A DNA stretch of 64,000 nucleotides from Lentisphaeria bacterium (GCA_022009855.1 CP091727.1:186001-250000); one strand, 5' to 3'. Positions 1-10,710 are shown, numbered from the stretch's first letter. Notes: generated from the sequence alone by a model not told the origin. Program-made: numbers and translations.

Positions 1-713
1 TCCGGCGTCTCCGGCTCGGCTTCGATCGCCGCAAGCGCGTTCGCCGTATTCAATCCACGGAAAAACACCTCTTTAATCGCCTTGCGGATCGCCAGCCGCC
101 GGGGGCCGTCAAAGCCGTTCCGCCTCAGCCCGATCGCATTCGGACCGCAGATGCAGCTGTTCTCCGCCAGCATGCAGTAGGGCGGCACATCCTGTCGGAC
201 GATCGTCCGGGCGCCCAGCATCGCAATACTGCCGATCCGGCAGAACTGGTGAATCAGAATGTACCCGGAAAGCACCGCGCCGTCCTCGATGATCACATGC
301 CCGGAAATCGCCGTATGGTTCGCCACCGTCACCCGGCTGCCAATCCGCGCATCGTGCCCGACGTGGACGAACGCCATCAGCAGCGTCTTGTCGCCGACGC
401 TGGTGACACCCCCTTCGAACGGAGAACGGTGGATCGTCACATATTCGCGCAGCACGGTATCCGCCCCGATCACCGTCGTCGCCGGAGTTCCCGGCCGGAA
501 GCGGTGATCCTGCGGCTCCTCGCCGATCAGCGCTCCGAAATAGACCCGGCAACGCGGACCGAGCGTCGTCTGCGATGCAATCTTGACGTGGGCGTCAATC
601 CAGCAGTCGTCTCCGATGACCGCATCGCCTTCAATGACCGAATAGGGGCCGATGTGGACGTCGCGCCCGATCGTCGCCTCCGGACTCACCACCGCAGTCG
701 GATGAATGCTCAT
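1..713 (-). CDS. lpxA: LpxA, acyl-ACP--UDP-N-acetylglucosamine O-acyltransferase (3' end cut by window)
   Basis: First enzyme of lipid A synthesis; adds a 3-hydroxyacyl chain to UDP-GlcNAc in the cytoplasm. The minus strand reads MSIHPTAVVSPEATIGRD and continues without a stop to the window edge for 237 codons, against about 260 for the family. Left-handed beta-helix hexapeptide repeats are visible (VIEGDAVIGDDCWIDAH) and the catalytic-His segment FVHVGHDARIG is present. The start follows an AAGGAGGAAGGAGATC ribosome site. It lies 32 bases after pyrH on the same strand, so the two are probably co-transcribed. LpxC and FabZ sit apart, near 39-40 kb, instead of next to it as in many bacteria. 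Confidence 0.93.
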   Translation of the reverse strand, partial: MSIHPTAVVSPEATIGRDVHIGPYSVIEGDAVIGDDCWIDAHVKIASQTTLGPRCRVYFGALIGEEPQDHRFRPGTPATTVIGADTVLREYVTIHRSPFEGGVTSVGDKTLLMAFVHVGHDARIGSRVTVANHTAISGHVIIEDGAVLSGYILIHQFCRIGSIAMLGARTIVRQDVPPYCMLAENSCICGPNAIGLRRNGFDGPRRLAIRKAIKEVFFRGLNTANALAAIEAEPETP

Positions 714-745
714 GATCTCCTTCCTCCTTGTGCCGCACCGCTCTT

Positions 746-1466
746 TCAGCTCACAATCGTGCCGTAGGAGGTATCGCCCGCCAGAACGGCTTCGAAACTC
801 TCCGGATCGGAGAAATTGAAAACGATGATCGGCAGGTCGTTGTCGCGGCACATCGAAAATGCGGTCGAATCCATCACCTTGAGCTGCCGGGAGAGCGCCT
901 CGTCAAAGCTCAGCGTCGCAAAACGCCGGGCGGAGGGATCCTTCATCGGATCGGCAGTGTACACTCCATCGACCTTGGTAGCCTTGAGCACGGCGTCGCA
1001 GTCGGTCTCCAGCGCCCGCAGCACCGCCGTGGTGTCGGTGGTGAAGAAGGGGCTGCCGGTCCCCCCCCGCAAAGATCACCAGCTGCCCGGCCTCCAGCGC
1101 GCGAATCGCCTTCACCCGGTCGTAGCGCGGCGCGATCGGCTCCATGCCGATCGAACTCTGCACGATCGCCGGAACCCCCGCGGCCGTGAAGAAATCCCGC
1201 AGACAGAGCGCGTTCATCACGGTGGCGAGCATGCCCATGTAATCGGCGTTGACCCGATCCATGCCGCCGGCGCGCCCCATGACGCCGCGCCAGACATTGC
1301 CGGCACCGACCACCAGCGCGACTTCGACATCCTGGTCGATGATCCGCTTGACCCGGGCGACGACCCCGCGGACCGCCTCGGCGTCATAGCCGTGTTCCTG
1401 TGTCCCCTTGAGCGCTTCGCCGCTGATCTTGAGCAGTACCCGGTTGAAACGAAATTCTCTGGCCAT
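746..1466 (-). CDS. pyrH: PyrH, UMP kinase (frameshifted)
   Basis: Phosphorylates UMP to UDP in pyrimidine nucleotide synthesis. About 239 aa after correction, the usual size. N-terminal NRVLLKISGEALKG and VALVVGAGNVWRG are the amino-acid-kinase glycine motifs, and TDTTAVLRALE plus DGVYTADP are typical PyrH segments. The frame breaks at a run of eight C at 1061-1068. Removing one base joins LVIFAGG to TGSPFFTTDTTA exactly as in the family, so the break is probably a homopolymer error. Upstream of lpxA, probably in one operon. Confidence 0.93.
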
Positions 1467-1640
1467 AACAAGCTCCCTGCTGATGTGTGAAATTCCGGTT
1501 GATCCGCTAGAAATATAACCCGGAATTGCAATTTCGCCAAGAAAAACTCGCTCTGGATGCTGTTTTTATTAAAAAAACGTGTATATTATCCGGAAACATG
1601 TTTTTTTCAACCGTGGATCGACCCAAGGAAACGTTTCGTT

Positions 1641-2657
1641 ATGGAGAATGACAGCAAACTCAAGGTCGGCGTCATCGGCGTCGGCGCTCTCGGCCGCCAC
1701 CATGCCCGGCTGTATGCCCAGAGTCCCAACGCCGAAGTGGTCGGCATCTTCGACGTCCAGAAAGAGACCGCGGAAAAGGTCGGCGCCGAATTCGGCCTCA
1801 GGGTGTTCGAGGACTGGCGCGAACTCGCCGGACAGTGCGAGGCACTCAGCGTCGCCGTTCCGGCCAACTACCACCACTCCGCCACCATGCCTCTGCTCGA
1901 AATGGGCAAGCACGTCCTCGTCGAAAAACCGCTGGCCGCCAACATTCCGGAGGCGGTGGAGATGGTCGAATGCGCAAAAAAACACGGCGTCGTCTTCGCC
2001 GTCGGCCACGTCGAACGGTTCAATCCGGCGATGGATTTTCTTGAAAAATACGCCGCTCACACCCGCTTTATCGAGGCGCACCGCCTCGCCCAGTATCCGC
2101 CGCCGCGCCCGGGCCTGCCCCGCCGCGGCACCGAGGTGAGTGTGGTGCTCGACCTGATGATCCACGACATCGACCTGGTGCTGACCATGGTGGATTCCGA
2201 GGTGGAGCGTTACGACGTGGTCGGGATCCCGGTACTCAGCAAGACCGAGGACATCGTCAACGCCCGGATCAAATTCAAGAACGGTAGCTGTGCCAGCCTC
2301 ACCGCCAGCCGGGTCAGCCAGGAGCCGATGCGGCGGTTCCGCGTCTTCCAGGAGGACTCCTACATTTCGATGGATTACGGCAAGCACTTCGGCATGGTGC
2401 TCAAACGCAACCGGATCGGTCTGGCCCGCAGAGACGTCAACCTCGACGAGAAGAACGCGCTGGCCGCCGAACTGGAGGATTTCATCCTCGCGGTCAACCG
2501 CACGAAGATGACCGGCGTCCTCTGCCAGGCCAAAGTGCCGGGGGAACAGGGACTCCGCGCCCTCCGGCTCGCCGTCGCCATCGAAGCGGAAGCGCGCCGC
2601 TACAACGAGCAATACGGGTTCAAGTTCGCCCCCTGCACCCAGGGGGAACTGAACTGA
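1641..2657 (+). CDS. Gfo/Idh/MocA-family NAD(P)-dependent oxidoreductase
   Basis: Intact 338-aa protein. The N-terminal Rossmann fold begins KVGVIGVGALGRHHARLY (dinucleotide-binding glycines), followed by VLVEKPLA, the EKP motif of this superfamily, and a C-terminal alpha/beta domain. The ATG at 1641 follows AAGGAA and is preferred over upstream in-frame starts. It lies between divergent pyrH-lpxA and the downstream ispE-gmhB genes. Gfo/Idh proteins next to lpx genes are known in several phyla; one such group (GnnA) oxidises the 3-hydroxyl of UDP-GlcNAc. No GnnB-like aminotransferase is seen here, so a sugar-nucleotide role is only an inference. Confidence 0.85.
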   Translation: MENDSKLKVGVIGVGALGRHHARLYAQSPNAEVVGIFDVQKETAEKVGAEFGLRVFEDWRELAGQCEALSVAVPANYHHSATMPLLEMGKHVLVEKPLAANIPEAVEMVECAKKHGVVFAVGHVERFNPAMDFLEKYAAHTRFIEAHRLAQYPPPRPGLPRRGTEVSVVLDLMIHDIDLVLTMVDSEVERYDVVGIPVLSKTEDIVNARIKFKNGSCASLTASRVSQEPMRRFRVFQEDSYISMDYGKHFGMVLKRNRIGLARRDVNLDEKNALAAELEDFILAVNRTKMTGVLCQAKVPGEQGLRALRLAVAIEAEARRYNEQYGFKFAPCTQGELN

Positions 2658-2685
2658 CCGCAAACCGACGGGAGAGCGCGTTGCC

Positions 2686-3532
2686 ATGATCGCGGAAGCA
2701 AACGCCGTTTCAAAACTCAATTTGTACCTCAAGGTGACGGCCCGGCGTCCGGACCGCTACCATGATCTGGAAACCCTCTTCCTGCCGCTGACCAGCCCCG
2801 CCGACCGCATCGTGATCGACTTCGACGCGGCTCCCGGCATCCGGGTGAGCAGCTCGCTCGCCGGACTGCCGGAAAATCTGGAAAATCTCGCCGGACGCGC
2901 CGCGCTCGCCTACGCCGACGCCTCCGGAGTGCGCCCCACGTGGGCGATCCACATCGAAAAGCGGATTCCGGTAACCGCCGGGATGGGGGGGCGGCAGTTC
3001 GGACGCGGGCACCGTGCTCTCGCTGCTCGCGGCACATTACGGCCGGGTTGCCCCCGACGATCTCGCGGCGCTCGCCCTCACTCTCGGCGCGGACGTACCG
3101 TTCTTCCTCCGCCCCCGCGCCGCCACCGCCACCGGGGTGGGCGATCAGATCACACCGATCGACGGGATTCTCACCATGCCTCTTCTGCTGGTGGTCAATC
3201 CGCACTTTCCGGTCAGCGCGAAGTGGGCCTATTCGAATCTCGACCGCTCCCGGATCGGAACGGATCCGGAACAGCGGCTGCCCCGGCTGATCGCCGCGCT
3301 CCGCGCCGGAGACGCCGAAGCCGCCGCGTCATTGCTGTACAATGACCTCGCATTCGCCCTCTACGAGAAGTTCCCGCTGCTGCGACTGCTGCGGGAATTC
3401 ATGAATGCAAACGGAGCACTCAATTCACAGATCACCGGCAGCGGTCCGACGATGTTCGCCATCTGCCGCACCATCGAAGACCGCATCCGTCTCGCGGAAC
3501 ATCTGCGCCGTGCGTTTTCCCTGAAACATTGA
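2686..3532 (+). CDS. ispE: IspE, 4-diphosphocytidyl-2-C-methyl-D-erythritol kinase (frameshifted)
   Basis: GHMP kinase of the MEP isoprenoid pathway. The N-terminus KLNLYLKVTARRPDRYHDL is the IspE signature and the C-terminal QITGSGPTMFAI is the third GHMP motif. The central ATP loop PVTAGMGGGSSDAGTV is recovered only if one G is removed from the seven-G run at 2985-2991; as written the frame fails there. Corrected length about 281 aa, normal for the family. It starts 28 bases after the Gfo/Idh gene and probably shares its transcript. Confidence 0.92.
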
Positions 3533-3575
3533 CGGTTTTCGAAGACATTCCAACCGGCATACTGGAGATTTCCTG

Positions 3576-4124
3576 ATGAAACAGGCTTTTTTTCTCGACC
3601 GAGACGGAGTCGTCAACGTCGAAGTGGACTACCTTTCCGACCCGGACAAGGCGGAACTGATTCCAGGAGTGCCGGAGGCGCTCCGGGAAATTCACGCGCA
3701 CGGTTTTCTCGCGATTGTCGTGACCAACCAGTCCGGCGTCGCCCGCGGAATGTACACCGAAACCGAGGTCCGAGCCGTCCACCGCCGTCTCGACGAACTT
3801 CTCTCCGCCGCCGGCGCGAAGATCGACGGCTGGTACTTCTGCCCCCATCACCCGAAGCACACCGGCCCCTGCGATTGCCGGAAACCCGCCCCCGGCATGC
3901 TGCTGCGGGCTGCGCGGGAACATGAGATCGACCTGGCGAATTCGGTGATGGTCGGCGACCGCCTCAGCGACCTCGAAGCCGGGCGCGCCGCCGGCTGCCG
4001 CACCGTCTGGCTGGTCAAAACCGGCTACGGTGCGGAAGTGGTCCGCACTGCCGATCTTACCGGTATCAACGTCGCAACGGATCTCGCCGACGCGGTCCGC
4101 CGCACCTTTGCCGGAGAGGAGTGA
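3576..4124 (+). CDS. gmhB: GmhB, D-glycero-beta-D-manno-heptose 1,7-bisphosphate 7-phosphatase
   Basis: HAD phosphatase that removes the 7-phosphate during ADP-heptose synthesis for LPS inner core. Intact 182 aa. The nucleophile motif FLDRDGVVN, VVTNQSGVARG, the zinc-binding cluster CPHHPKHTGPCDCRKP and the acidic motif VGDRLSDLEAG are all present. It lies in a plus-strand run after ispE and ends just before the transporter. Together with lpxA, lpxC and fabZ it supports a heptose-containing LPS. Confidence 0.94.
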   Translation: MKQAFFLDRDGVVNVEVDYLSDPDKAELIPGVPEALREIHAHGFLAIVVTNQSGVARGMYTETEVRAVHRRLDELLSAAGAKIDGWYFCPHHPKHTGPCDCRKPAPGMLLRAAREHEIDLANSVMVGDRLSDLEAGRAAGCRTVWLVKTGYGAEVVRTADLTGINVATDLADAVRRTFAGEE

Positions 4125-4130
4125 TTCATC

Positions 4131-5059
4131 ATGGCCTATCTGCGAAACCTCGCTTTATTCGGCGCGTTCATCGCCGGGTACTTCTGCCCTTGGGCCGCGT
4201 CGCTGAACTGGCTGATTCGCTGGCTGATCGTCGGAATGATGTTCATGGTGATGCTTCAGGTGAAGTTCACCGTCCGCTCGATCCGGGTGCACCATCTGAT
4301 CATTCTTCTGGCCAACATCGCCGTCGGCATGGGCGGCTGGGGGCTCTTCATGCTCGCGGGAAACCGGGAACTCGCCGAAGTGGCCTTCTTCACCGGCATC
4401 ACTCCGACCGCGACCGCGGCACCGGTCATTGTCGGACTGCTGGGGGAACGGGTGGACTACGCGGTCAGCGCCTTTCTCGCCACCAATTTCGGCATGGCGG
4501 TGCTCTTCCCTTTCTGATTCCGATCGCAATCGGGAATCCGGCACCGACGGTTTTCGCCGACGTGATCGGCAGCCTCTGCATCGTGGTCGGAATTCCGGTC
4601 GCGCTGGCGGTTCCGCTCCGCAAACTCTATCCCGGCGCAACCGAACTGCCGAAGCGGTGCAAGAATCTCTCGTTCTTCACCTGGGTGGCGGCGATCTTTC
4701 TCATCATCGCCAACGCCTCGCAGTTTCTGCGCGAACAGCAGGCGAACCTTCCTCCGGGCATCCTGTGGAAAATCGCCGTCGTATCGCTGCTCATCTGCAT
4801 CGTCAACTTCGCCGGCGGCCGGATGATCGGCGGGAAGAAATTCTTCCGGGAATCCAGTCAGGTGCTCGGGCAGAAAAATACCACTCTCACCATTTTCCTC
4901 GCCATCACCTACGCCAATCCGTTGATCGCGCTCGGCCCGACCTTCTACGTCATCTGGCATAACGGCTGGAACGCATGGCAGCTTCAGATGCGCACCTTCC
5001 GCGAACGAAAGAAACGACGCCGCGTCACCCTGCTGCGACAGCATCCGGAGAACATCTGA
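4131..5059 (+). CDS. Bile acid:sodium symporter-like membrane transporter (frameshifted)
   Basis: About 309 aa after correction, with roughly eight to ten hydrophobic segments. The piece FFTGITPTATAAPVIVGLLG and the later LAITYANPLIALGPTFYVIW resemble the BASS/ACR3 fold, which carries organic acids or metal oxyanions with sodium or protons. As written the frame stops at TTCTGA near 4516; adding one C restores ATNFGMAVLFPFLIPIAIG. The stop TGA at 5057-5059 overlaps the ATG of the histidine kinase, so the two are translationally coupled. Substrate unknown. Confidence 0.7.
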
Positions 5060-6988
5060 TGGAATATTTTCATGCCCTTTCCCTCGCTTTTCTGGAGATG
5101 ACCTTCCTCTTCGTCGGTCTATCGCTCCTCTACAATCAGCGCAGTGCGATCGGGCAGACACCGTTTCACATGGCGCTCGGAGTGCTGCTGCTCTTCGCCC
5201 ATCTGGTCGCGGCGGCCGACATCCGGGCAACGCTGGCTGGGACCCTCGATTTCGCCATCGGACCGACCGTCATCTTCCTGCCGATCATGGCGGCATTCCT
5301 GATGGTCTACATCACCGACGGAACCCTCGCCGCACAGCGGATCATCCTCGGGGTGGTCGCCCTCTACGGACTCTACCTCTACCTCGGCGAAATCACCAGG
5401 CTCCAGTGCAACTGGCTCGGCTTCTCCATCACCGCCGGACTGCCCGGCGCCACCCTCGACCGGCTGCTCGGCGCCAGCCGCGCCTCGATGAATGTAACCG
5501 CACTGTCGCGCCTGCTGGACTTCTTTCTGCTGCCCATCGTCTTCACCCGGTGCAGAAACTACGGCATGAAGCGCTTCTTCTCGATTCTCCTGGCGTTTTA
5601 CGCCGCCCATCTGGTCGGAGCGCTTCTCCGGCAGTTGACGCTGGCCATCCTTGGACTCCCGGCGGAATTCATCGACGGGGAGTTTCTCGCCAGGGCCATC
5701 GCCGAGCTCTGGCTGGCCGCGCTGCTGAGCATCTACCTTGCGAAGATCGAAAAGGATGTCCGCACCGGCGAAAAGAGTCCGCTGGACATCCTCTTCGCCT
5801 TCTTCGGCAGCTACGGCCGCTCGAAAGAGCTGGAAGCCCACCTGCGCGAATGGGAAAACCGCTACCAGCTGGTCCTGGAAAACGCCGGAGAACTGATCAT
5901 CATGACCGACGACAACGGCCGGATCGTCGACGCCAACCACTCCGCGGTGAAACTGCTTGGTGCGGACTCCGCGGCAACGCTGGAGAAACGTCCGCTCTTC
6001 CCGCGGCTCCGGGTGCTCTCTCCTCCGGATCTCCGACTGGACCAAGTCCCGGAAACGCCGGTCCGTTTCCGCTGCGTGCTTGACGAACACACTTCACGCG
6101 CCGTCACGCTGGCCTGCACGCTCTCGCCGATCCGCCTGCGCGGACAAACTCTGCTGGTTCTGATCGGCAGCGACATCACCGAAGAAACCCGGCTGGCCGC
6201 GGAAAAAAGAGCGGCTCTCAGAACAGCTCACACACTCCCAGCGAATCGAATCGCTCGGCCTCCTCGCCGGCGGAATCGCCCACGACTTCAACAATTACAT
6301 TCATGCGATTCTCGGCCATGTCGACGTCATCACGCTGCTCTATCCCCCGGAGAATCCGGAGGTGACCGACCATCTGCAGAAAATCTCCGGCATCGCGGAA
6401 CAGGCGGGGCACCTCACCAGCCAGCTGCTCGGCTTCGCCCGCAAGGGGAAGTACCGGGTGACCGATGTGGACATCCGAAAAACCATCGAAAGCAGCCTCG
6501 CTCTGCTCGGGCCGAACAAGCGGCAGGTGGAGATCTCCTTCCGGACGATTCCCGGGATGCCGACCGTCCGCGCCGACAGCCTGCAGCTTCAGCAGGTTCT
6601 GCTCAATCTGATGCTCAACGCGATCGATGCGATGGAACAGAACCAGGGCGAACAGAGACTGACCCTCTTCGCGGGGCCGGCTGCGGAAGCGCCGCTTCCC
6701 TTCTCTCCGCCCGCCGACCATTCCGACGCCCGCCCGGAAGAGTACATCTTCATTCAGGTCGCCGACAACGGCTGCGGCATGGACCGCGCCACAATGGAAA
6801 AGGCATTCGAACCGTTCTTCACCACCAAGCCGGTCGGCCGCGGCACCGGCATGGGACTGGCCATGGTCTACGGCACCGTCTCCCACCACCAGGGATGGAT
6901 CGAACTGGAGAGCACCCCTGGAGCCGGTTCCAGCTTCTGCATTTTCCTGCCCCGTTCCGGCCCGGCGGAAACGCAGGAGAAGAAATAG
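5059..6988 (+). CDS. Membrane-bound PAS-domain sensor histidine kinase (frameshifted)
   Basis: About 642 aa after correction. The N-terminal 230 residues are mostly hydrophobic (several membrane spans). A PAS domain follows (ENAGELIIMTDDNGRIVDAN), then the H-box LGLLAGGIAHDFNN with the phospho-accepting His. The ATPase domain has LNLMLNAIDAM (N box), DNGCGMD (G1), FEPFFTTK (F) and GTGMGLAMVYG (G2). The frame breaks at six A (6203-6208); removing one gives KERLSEQLTHSQRIESLG. No receiver domain or response-regulator gene is adjacent. It overlaps the transporter upstream and lies one base before the UPF0489 gene, which hints at a shared role. Confidence 0.88.
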
Positions 6989-6989
6989 A

Positions 6990-7691
6990 ATGCCCCCCGG
7001 CGCTGGAGGTCGTTCCGCTCCACCACGAGGTGCTGCGGGCATGGTGCCGCCATCGGCGCGAGGTCGAATTTCCGCCAGTCGCAGTGACCTTCGACCACCA
7101 CACCGATACCCTGCCCGCCTTCTCCCGCGCCGCCTCCAGTGAGGCGGAACGTGAATCATGGATTACCGAGTTCGACTGGCGGAGCGACGTGTCGGTAGAA
7201 ACCGCACTTCAGCGCCTCCGGCACGACGAGCATCTTGACCTGGCGCTCCGCGGCGGCGTCATCTCCGGCTCGATCGTCATCGCCCACTCAACCGAAAACG
7301 TCATCGCCGAAACATTGAATCCCCAAATCCGGGTCGCCGCCGACGAAACGTGGCCGGAACTCAACTTTCTGCTCAACCATCCGGCGGAGTTCCGCCCGCT
7401 GGCCGACCGGGTCTTCGACAGCGGCTGGCTGGCGGCCCGTTTCGCCGAAGCAGGCTTCTCCCCGAAGCCAATCCGGGATTTCTCTTCGATCTCGACCTCG
7501 ACTACCTGCTGACCGCGGACGCCCTCGCCCCGATCGACGGCACGCTGCTGCAAACGATGCTCCGCAACGCCGCGCTGGTGACCGTGTCGCGCGAGGAGGA
7601 GTGGCTGCGGCTGCTCCGGATCGATCCGGAAGTCACGCCGGAATTCCTGCTCACCCAGCTCCGGAGCCGCATGGCCGGGGCAGACGCATAA
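6990..7691 (+). CDS. UPF0489-like protein, possible arginase-fold hydrolase (two frameshifts)
   Basis: About 233 aa. After removing one C from 6993-6998 it reads MPPALEVVPLHHEVLRAW, then VTFDHHTDTLPAF and, after adding one A near 7470, FLFDLDLDYLL. Paired FDxHxD and DxDLDYF-type motifs are typical of UPF0489, a family related to the arginase/deacetylase fold and to peptide arginases, so metal binding is likely. It begins one base after the histidine-kinase stop. Its last 41 bases overlap the convergent flavoprotein gene. Substrate unknown; family assignment is from motif recall. Confidence 0.6.
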
Positions 7692-9040
7692 GCGCGTCTT
7701 CGAGCGTGAGCCGGGCCAGTTCCACGTGAGGAGCGCAAGGCAGTCCGGAAAGCGCCCGCATTCCCTCCCGCAGCGCCCCTTCCGAACGGAGCACGCCGCA
7801 GGAGCGGTCGAGAATCTCCCCGATCACCGGGAAGAGTTCCGGCGGCGTGCCGGTGACATCCGCCGTTTCCGCCGCCCCGGCGGGGAATCGCGCCGTACGG
7901 CCGTCGGCGAACGCGCCCGCCGCCGCTCCGGCAATCCGGCCGAAGACCAGCACCTCCAGCCCGGCGTTGCCGCCGAGCCGGTCGCAACCGTGCAGATTGC
8001 CGACGCACTCCCCCGCGGCAAACAATCCGGGGACGCCGGTCGATCCATCCGGTTCGATCCGGATGCCGCCGAGGGTGGTGTGCGCGCCCGGCTTCACTTC
8101 GAAGAAGAGTTCGCGAAACGACCGGGCGAACCGGCGGAACTTCCGGTGGTATCCCGGATACTTCCGGGCGAATTCAGCTTCCTCCACTCCGCTGAAATCA
8201 TAGCGGATGCCACCGTGTTCCCACCCCCGTCCCGCCGCGACCGCCTCCGCGATCCGCCGGGCGAGCTCCCGTTTGCAGGGCACCGGTTCCCCCGGGGCAA
8301 GCAGGGAATTGCCGTCGCGGTCGAGCAGCCGGGCACCGGAATTCAGCACGGTGGTGATGACCGGAAAGCCGCACAGCGCCTCCGGATAGACCGTGACGGT
8401 CGGTTCATACTGCACCAGCCCGAGCCCGTCCAGCGCCGCCCCCGCGAAGCGGGCGAGCAGCAGCGCATCGCCGCGCAGCAGTTTGTTCCAGCTGCTGAAC
8501 CGCCACAGCCCGGCGAAGCCACCGCCGGCGAGCACCACCGCGGAACAGCCGAGCGCTTCGCCGTCCGCAAACCGCGCTCCGACGATCGCGCCGTCGCGGA
8601 GCAGCAGCGCCGACACCCGCCGCCGTTCCGGCTCGATGCCGAGGCGGCGGAGAATCTCCCGCCCGGTGGAGGTGCCGCAGTGAACCACCCGGGGACAGCT
8701 CGTCCCGGCGGCATGCAATGTGTCGTATGAGCCGTCCGGAGTACGGTCGAACTCGACGCCGAGCGCCTCCATCCGGTGCAGTTCCGGCAGGGCGCGGTCG
8801 GCGAGAACGCGCGCCAGGCGGGGATCCCCCGCCCCGTTTGCATTCCGGACCGTGTCGCAAAAAAACGCCCGGGGAATCCTCCGGCCCAACCGGGGCGGAG
8901 AAGCCCATCACCTCGGAGGAAGCCCCTCCTCCCGCATCGACAATGCGGACCGCAAGGCGCGGAAAACGCTCCGCCAGCTCCGCCGCCGCGGAACAGCCCG
9001 CAAGCCCCCCGCCGACGATGAGCACGTCACAACGGTTCAT
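7651..9040 (-). CDS. FAD-dependent oxidoreductase, fumarate reductase/aspartate oxidase type (frameshifted)
   Basis: About 462 aa. The N-terminal CDVLIVGGGLAGCSAAAELA is the FAD-binding GxGxxG loop. The C-terminal HTTLGGIRIEPDG and GLFAAGECVGNLHGCDRLGG match the FAD_binding_2 family (fumarate reductase, L-aspartate oxidase, flavocytochrome c). The frame breaks at seven A (8859-8865); six restores SPGVFCDTVRNANG. The ATG at 9040 overlaps the TGA of the upstream dehydratase (ATGA) and follows GGGAG. As the last gene of the SDR-dehydratase operon it probably oxidises or reduces a pathway intermediate; substrate unknown. Confidence 0.8.
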
Positions 9041-10710
9041 ATCTCCCATACCGCACCCCGGGCGGTGGAACCGACATTGCGAGAGAAGAGCCGCAGAAAT
9101 TTATGGTGGCCGGTTCCGTCGAACCGCCAGCTCCAGTTCCGCCGCCGTTTGGCGAGAACTTCCGGCGCCACCTCCAGATCGAGGCGGCGCTCATCCAGAT
9201 CGATGACGACCCGGTCGCCCTCCTCCACCAGCGCCAGCGGACTGCCCAGCGCCGCTTCCGGCGAGAGGTAGCCGATCGACAGCCCGCTGCTGCCGCCGGA
9301 AAAGCGACCGTCGGTGATGATCGCGACCCGGTCCGCCAGCCCCATCCCCTTGAGCTCCTTCTGGAAGGGATACGCGGTGGTGCCGAAGCGCGCCCGCGGC
9401 CCCAGATAGCGCAGGATCAGCGCCTCGCCTCCGCGAATCTTCCCGGCGTGGAGCGCATCGAGCGCCTGATCGAGGGTGTCGAACACCAGTGCCGGACCGG
9501 AGAAACGGCGCATCGATTCCGGAACCGCCGCCTCCTTGACGATTCCTCCCTCCGGCGCAAGCGACCCGTAGAGGACGAAGAGCGCGCCGTTGGCGGCCGC
9601 CGGGTTCTTCAGCGTGGTGATGACCCGCGGATCGAAATTGACCGCGTCGGCATAATTCTCCCGCAGCGTCTTCCCGGTGACGGTGAGCACGTCGCCGTGG
9701 AGCAGCGGCATGAGTTCGGCAAAGAGCGCGCGCGAACCGCCAGCCCGGTCGATATCCTGAAAATGCCACGGCCCGCTCGGCGAAGACGCGACCAGCAGCG
9801 GCACCTTCCGGCTCGCCTCGTCGAAAAGTTTCCACCACTGCCCGTCAAGTCCCGCCTCGGTCGCAATCGCGGGCAGATGGAGCAGCAGGTTGGTCGAACC
9901 GGCCGTCGCCATCGTTTCGCGGATGGCATTTTCGACCGCATCACGGGTGATGATCTTCCGCGCGGTGATTCCGCATTTGAGGAGTTCCATCACCTGCCGA
10001 CCGGCCCGGTAGGCGATCTGGAGCAGTTCCGAACTGTGGGCGCTCGCAGTGGCGTTCCCCGGCAGCGACATGCCGAGCGCCTCCGCCGCCAGACACATGC
10101 TGTTGGCGGTGGTCATCACCCCGCAGGCGCCGCAGGGACCGTACATGGCGGCCACCTCCCGTTCGGCACGGGCGCGGTCATAACTTCCGTCGAGCGCCTT
10201 GCCGACATGATCGGTGAGTTCGATGTAGTTGGCGGAACTCCCGTCCAGATACGGCATCGGCATGTAGCCGCCGGTCACCACCACCGCCGGAATGTCGAGC
10301 CGGGCCGCCGCCATCAGGTGGCCCGGCACGATCGAATCGCAGGTGGAGAGCAGCACCATCGCATCGAACATGTTGCTCTCCACCGTGAGCTCCACTTCGT
10401 CGGCGATGAGGTTGCGGCTGGGCAGCTCCACATATTTGGGATCGCGCAGCACCATGCCGTCGCAAATTCCGGTAGTCATCATTTCAAACGGCAGCCCGCC
10501 CGCCTCGCGGATTCCCTGCTTGACCCGCTCGCTCAGCGCACGGAGGTGAACGTGGCCCGGATTGTACTCATTCCAGCTGTTGACGACCGCCACGATCGGC
10601 CGGTCGAACTCCTGTTCGGTATAGCCCATGCCGCGAACGAGCCCGCGGCGACACTCCCGGGCCAGTCCGTAACTCCAGTTGCTGCGGCAGGAACAGAACT
10701 TGTCTTCCAT
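9037..10710 (-). CDS. IlvD/Edd-family dehydratase (dihydroxy-acid or sugar-acid dehydratase)
   Basis: Intact 557 aa, the family's usual size. The iron-sulfur cysteine motifs are STCDSIVPGHLMAAAR and YGPCGACGVMTTANSM, the substrate region has GDVLTVTGKTLRENY, and TDGRFSGGSSGLSIGYLSPEA lies near the C-terminus. The family includes dihydroxy-acid dehydratase (branched-chain amino acids) and 6-phosphogluconate or aldonate dehydratases. Neighbours are an SDR, a ROK protein and a flavoprotein, with no other ilv gene, so a sugar-acid substrate is the better inference. A strong GGAGGG site precedes the start, and the stop overlaps the flavoprotein start. Confidence 0.82.
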   Translation of the reverse strand: MEDKFCSCRSNWSYGLARECRRGLVRGMGYTEQEFDRPIVAVVNSWNEYNPGHVHLRALSERVKQGIREAGGLPFEMMTTGICDGMVLRDPKYVELPSRNLIADEVELTVESNMFDAMVLLSTCDSIVPGHLMAAARLDIPAVVVTGGYMPMPYLDGSSANYIELTDHVGKALDGSYDRARAEREVAAMYGPCGACGVMTTANSMCLAAEALGMSLPGNATASAHSSELLQIAYRAGRQVMELLKCGITARKIITRDAVENAIRETMATAGSTNLLLHLPAIATEAGLDGQWWKLFDEASRKVPLLVASSPSGPWHFQDIDRAGGSRALFAELMPLLHGDVLTVTGKTLRENYADAVNFDPRVITTLKNPAAANGALFVLYGSLAPEGGIVKEAAVPESMRRFSGPALVFDTLDQALDALHAGKIRGGEALILRYLGPRARFGTTAYPFQKELKGMGLADRVAIITDGRFSGGSSGLSIGYLSPEAALGSPLALVEEGDRVVIDLDERRLDLEVAPEVLAKRRRNWSWRFDGTGHHKFLRLFSRNVGSTARGAVWEI

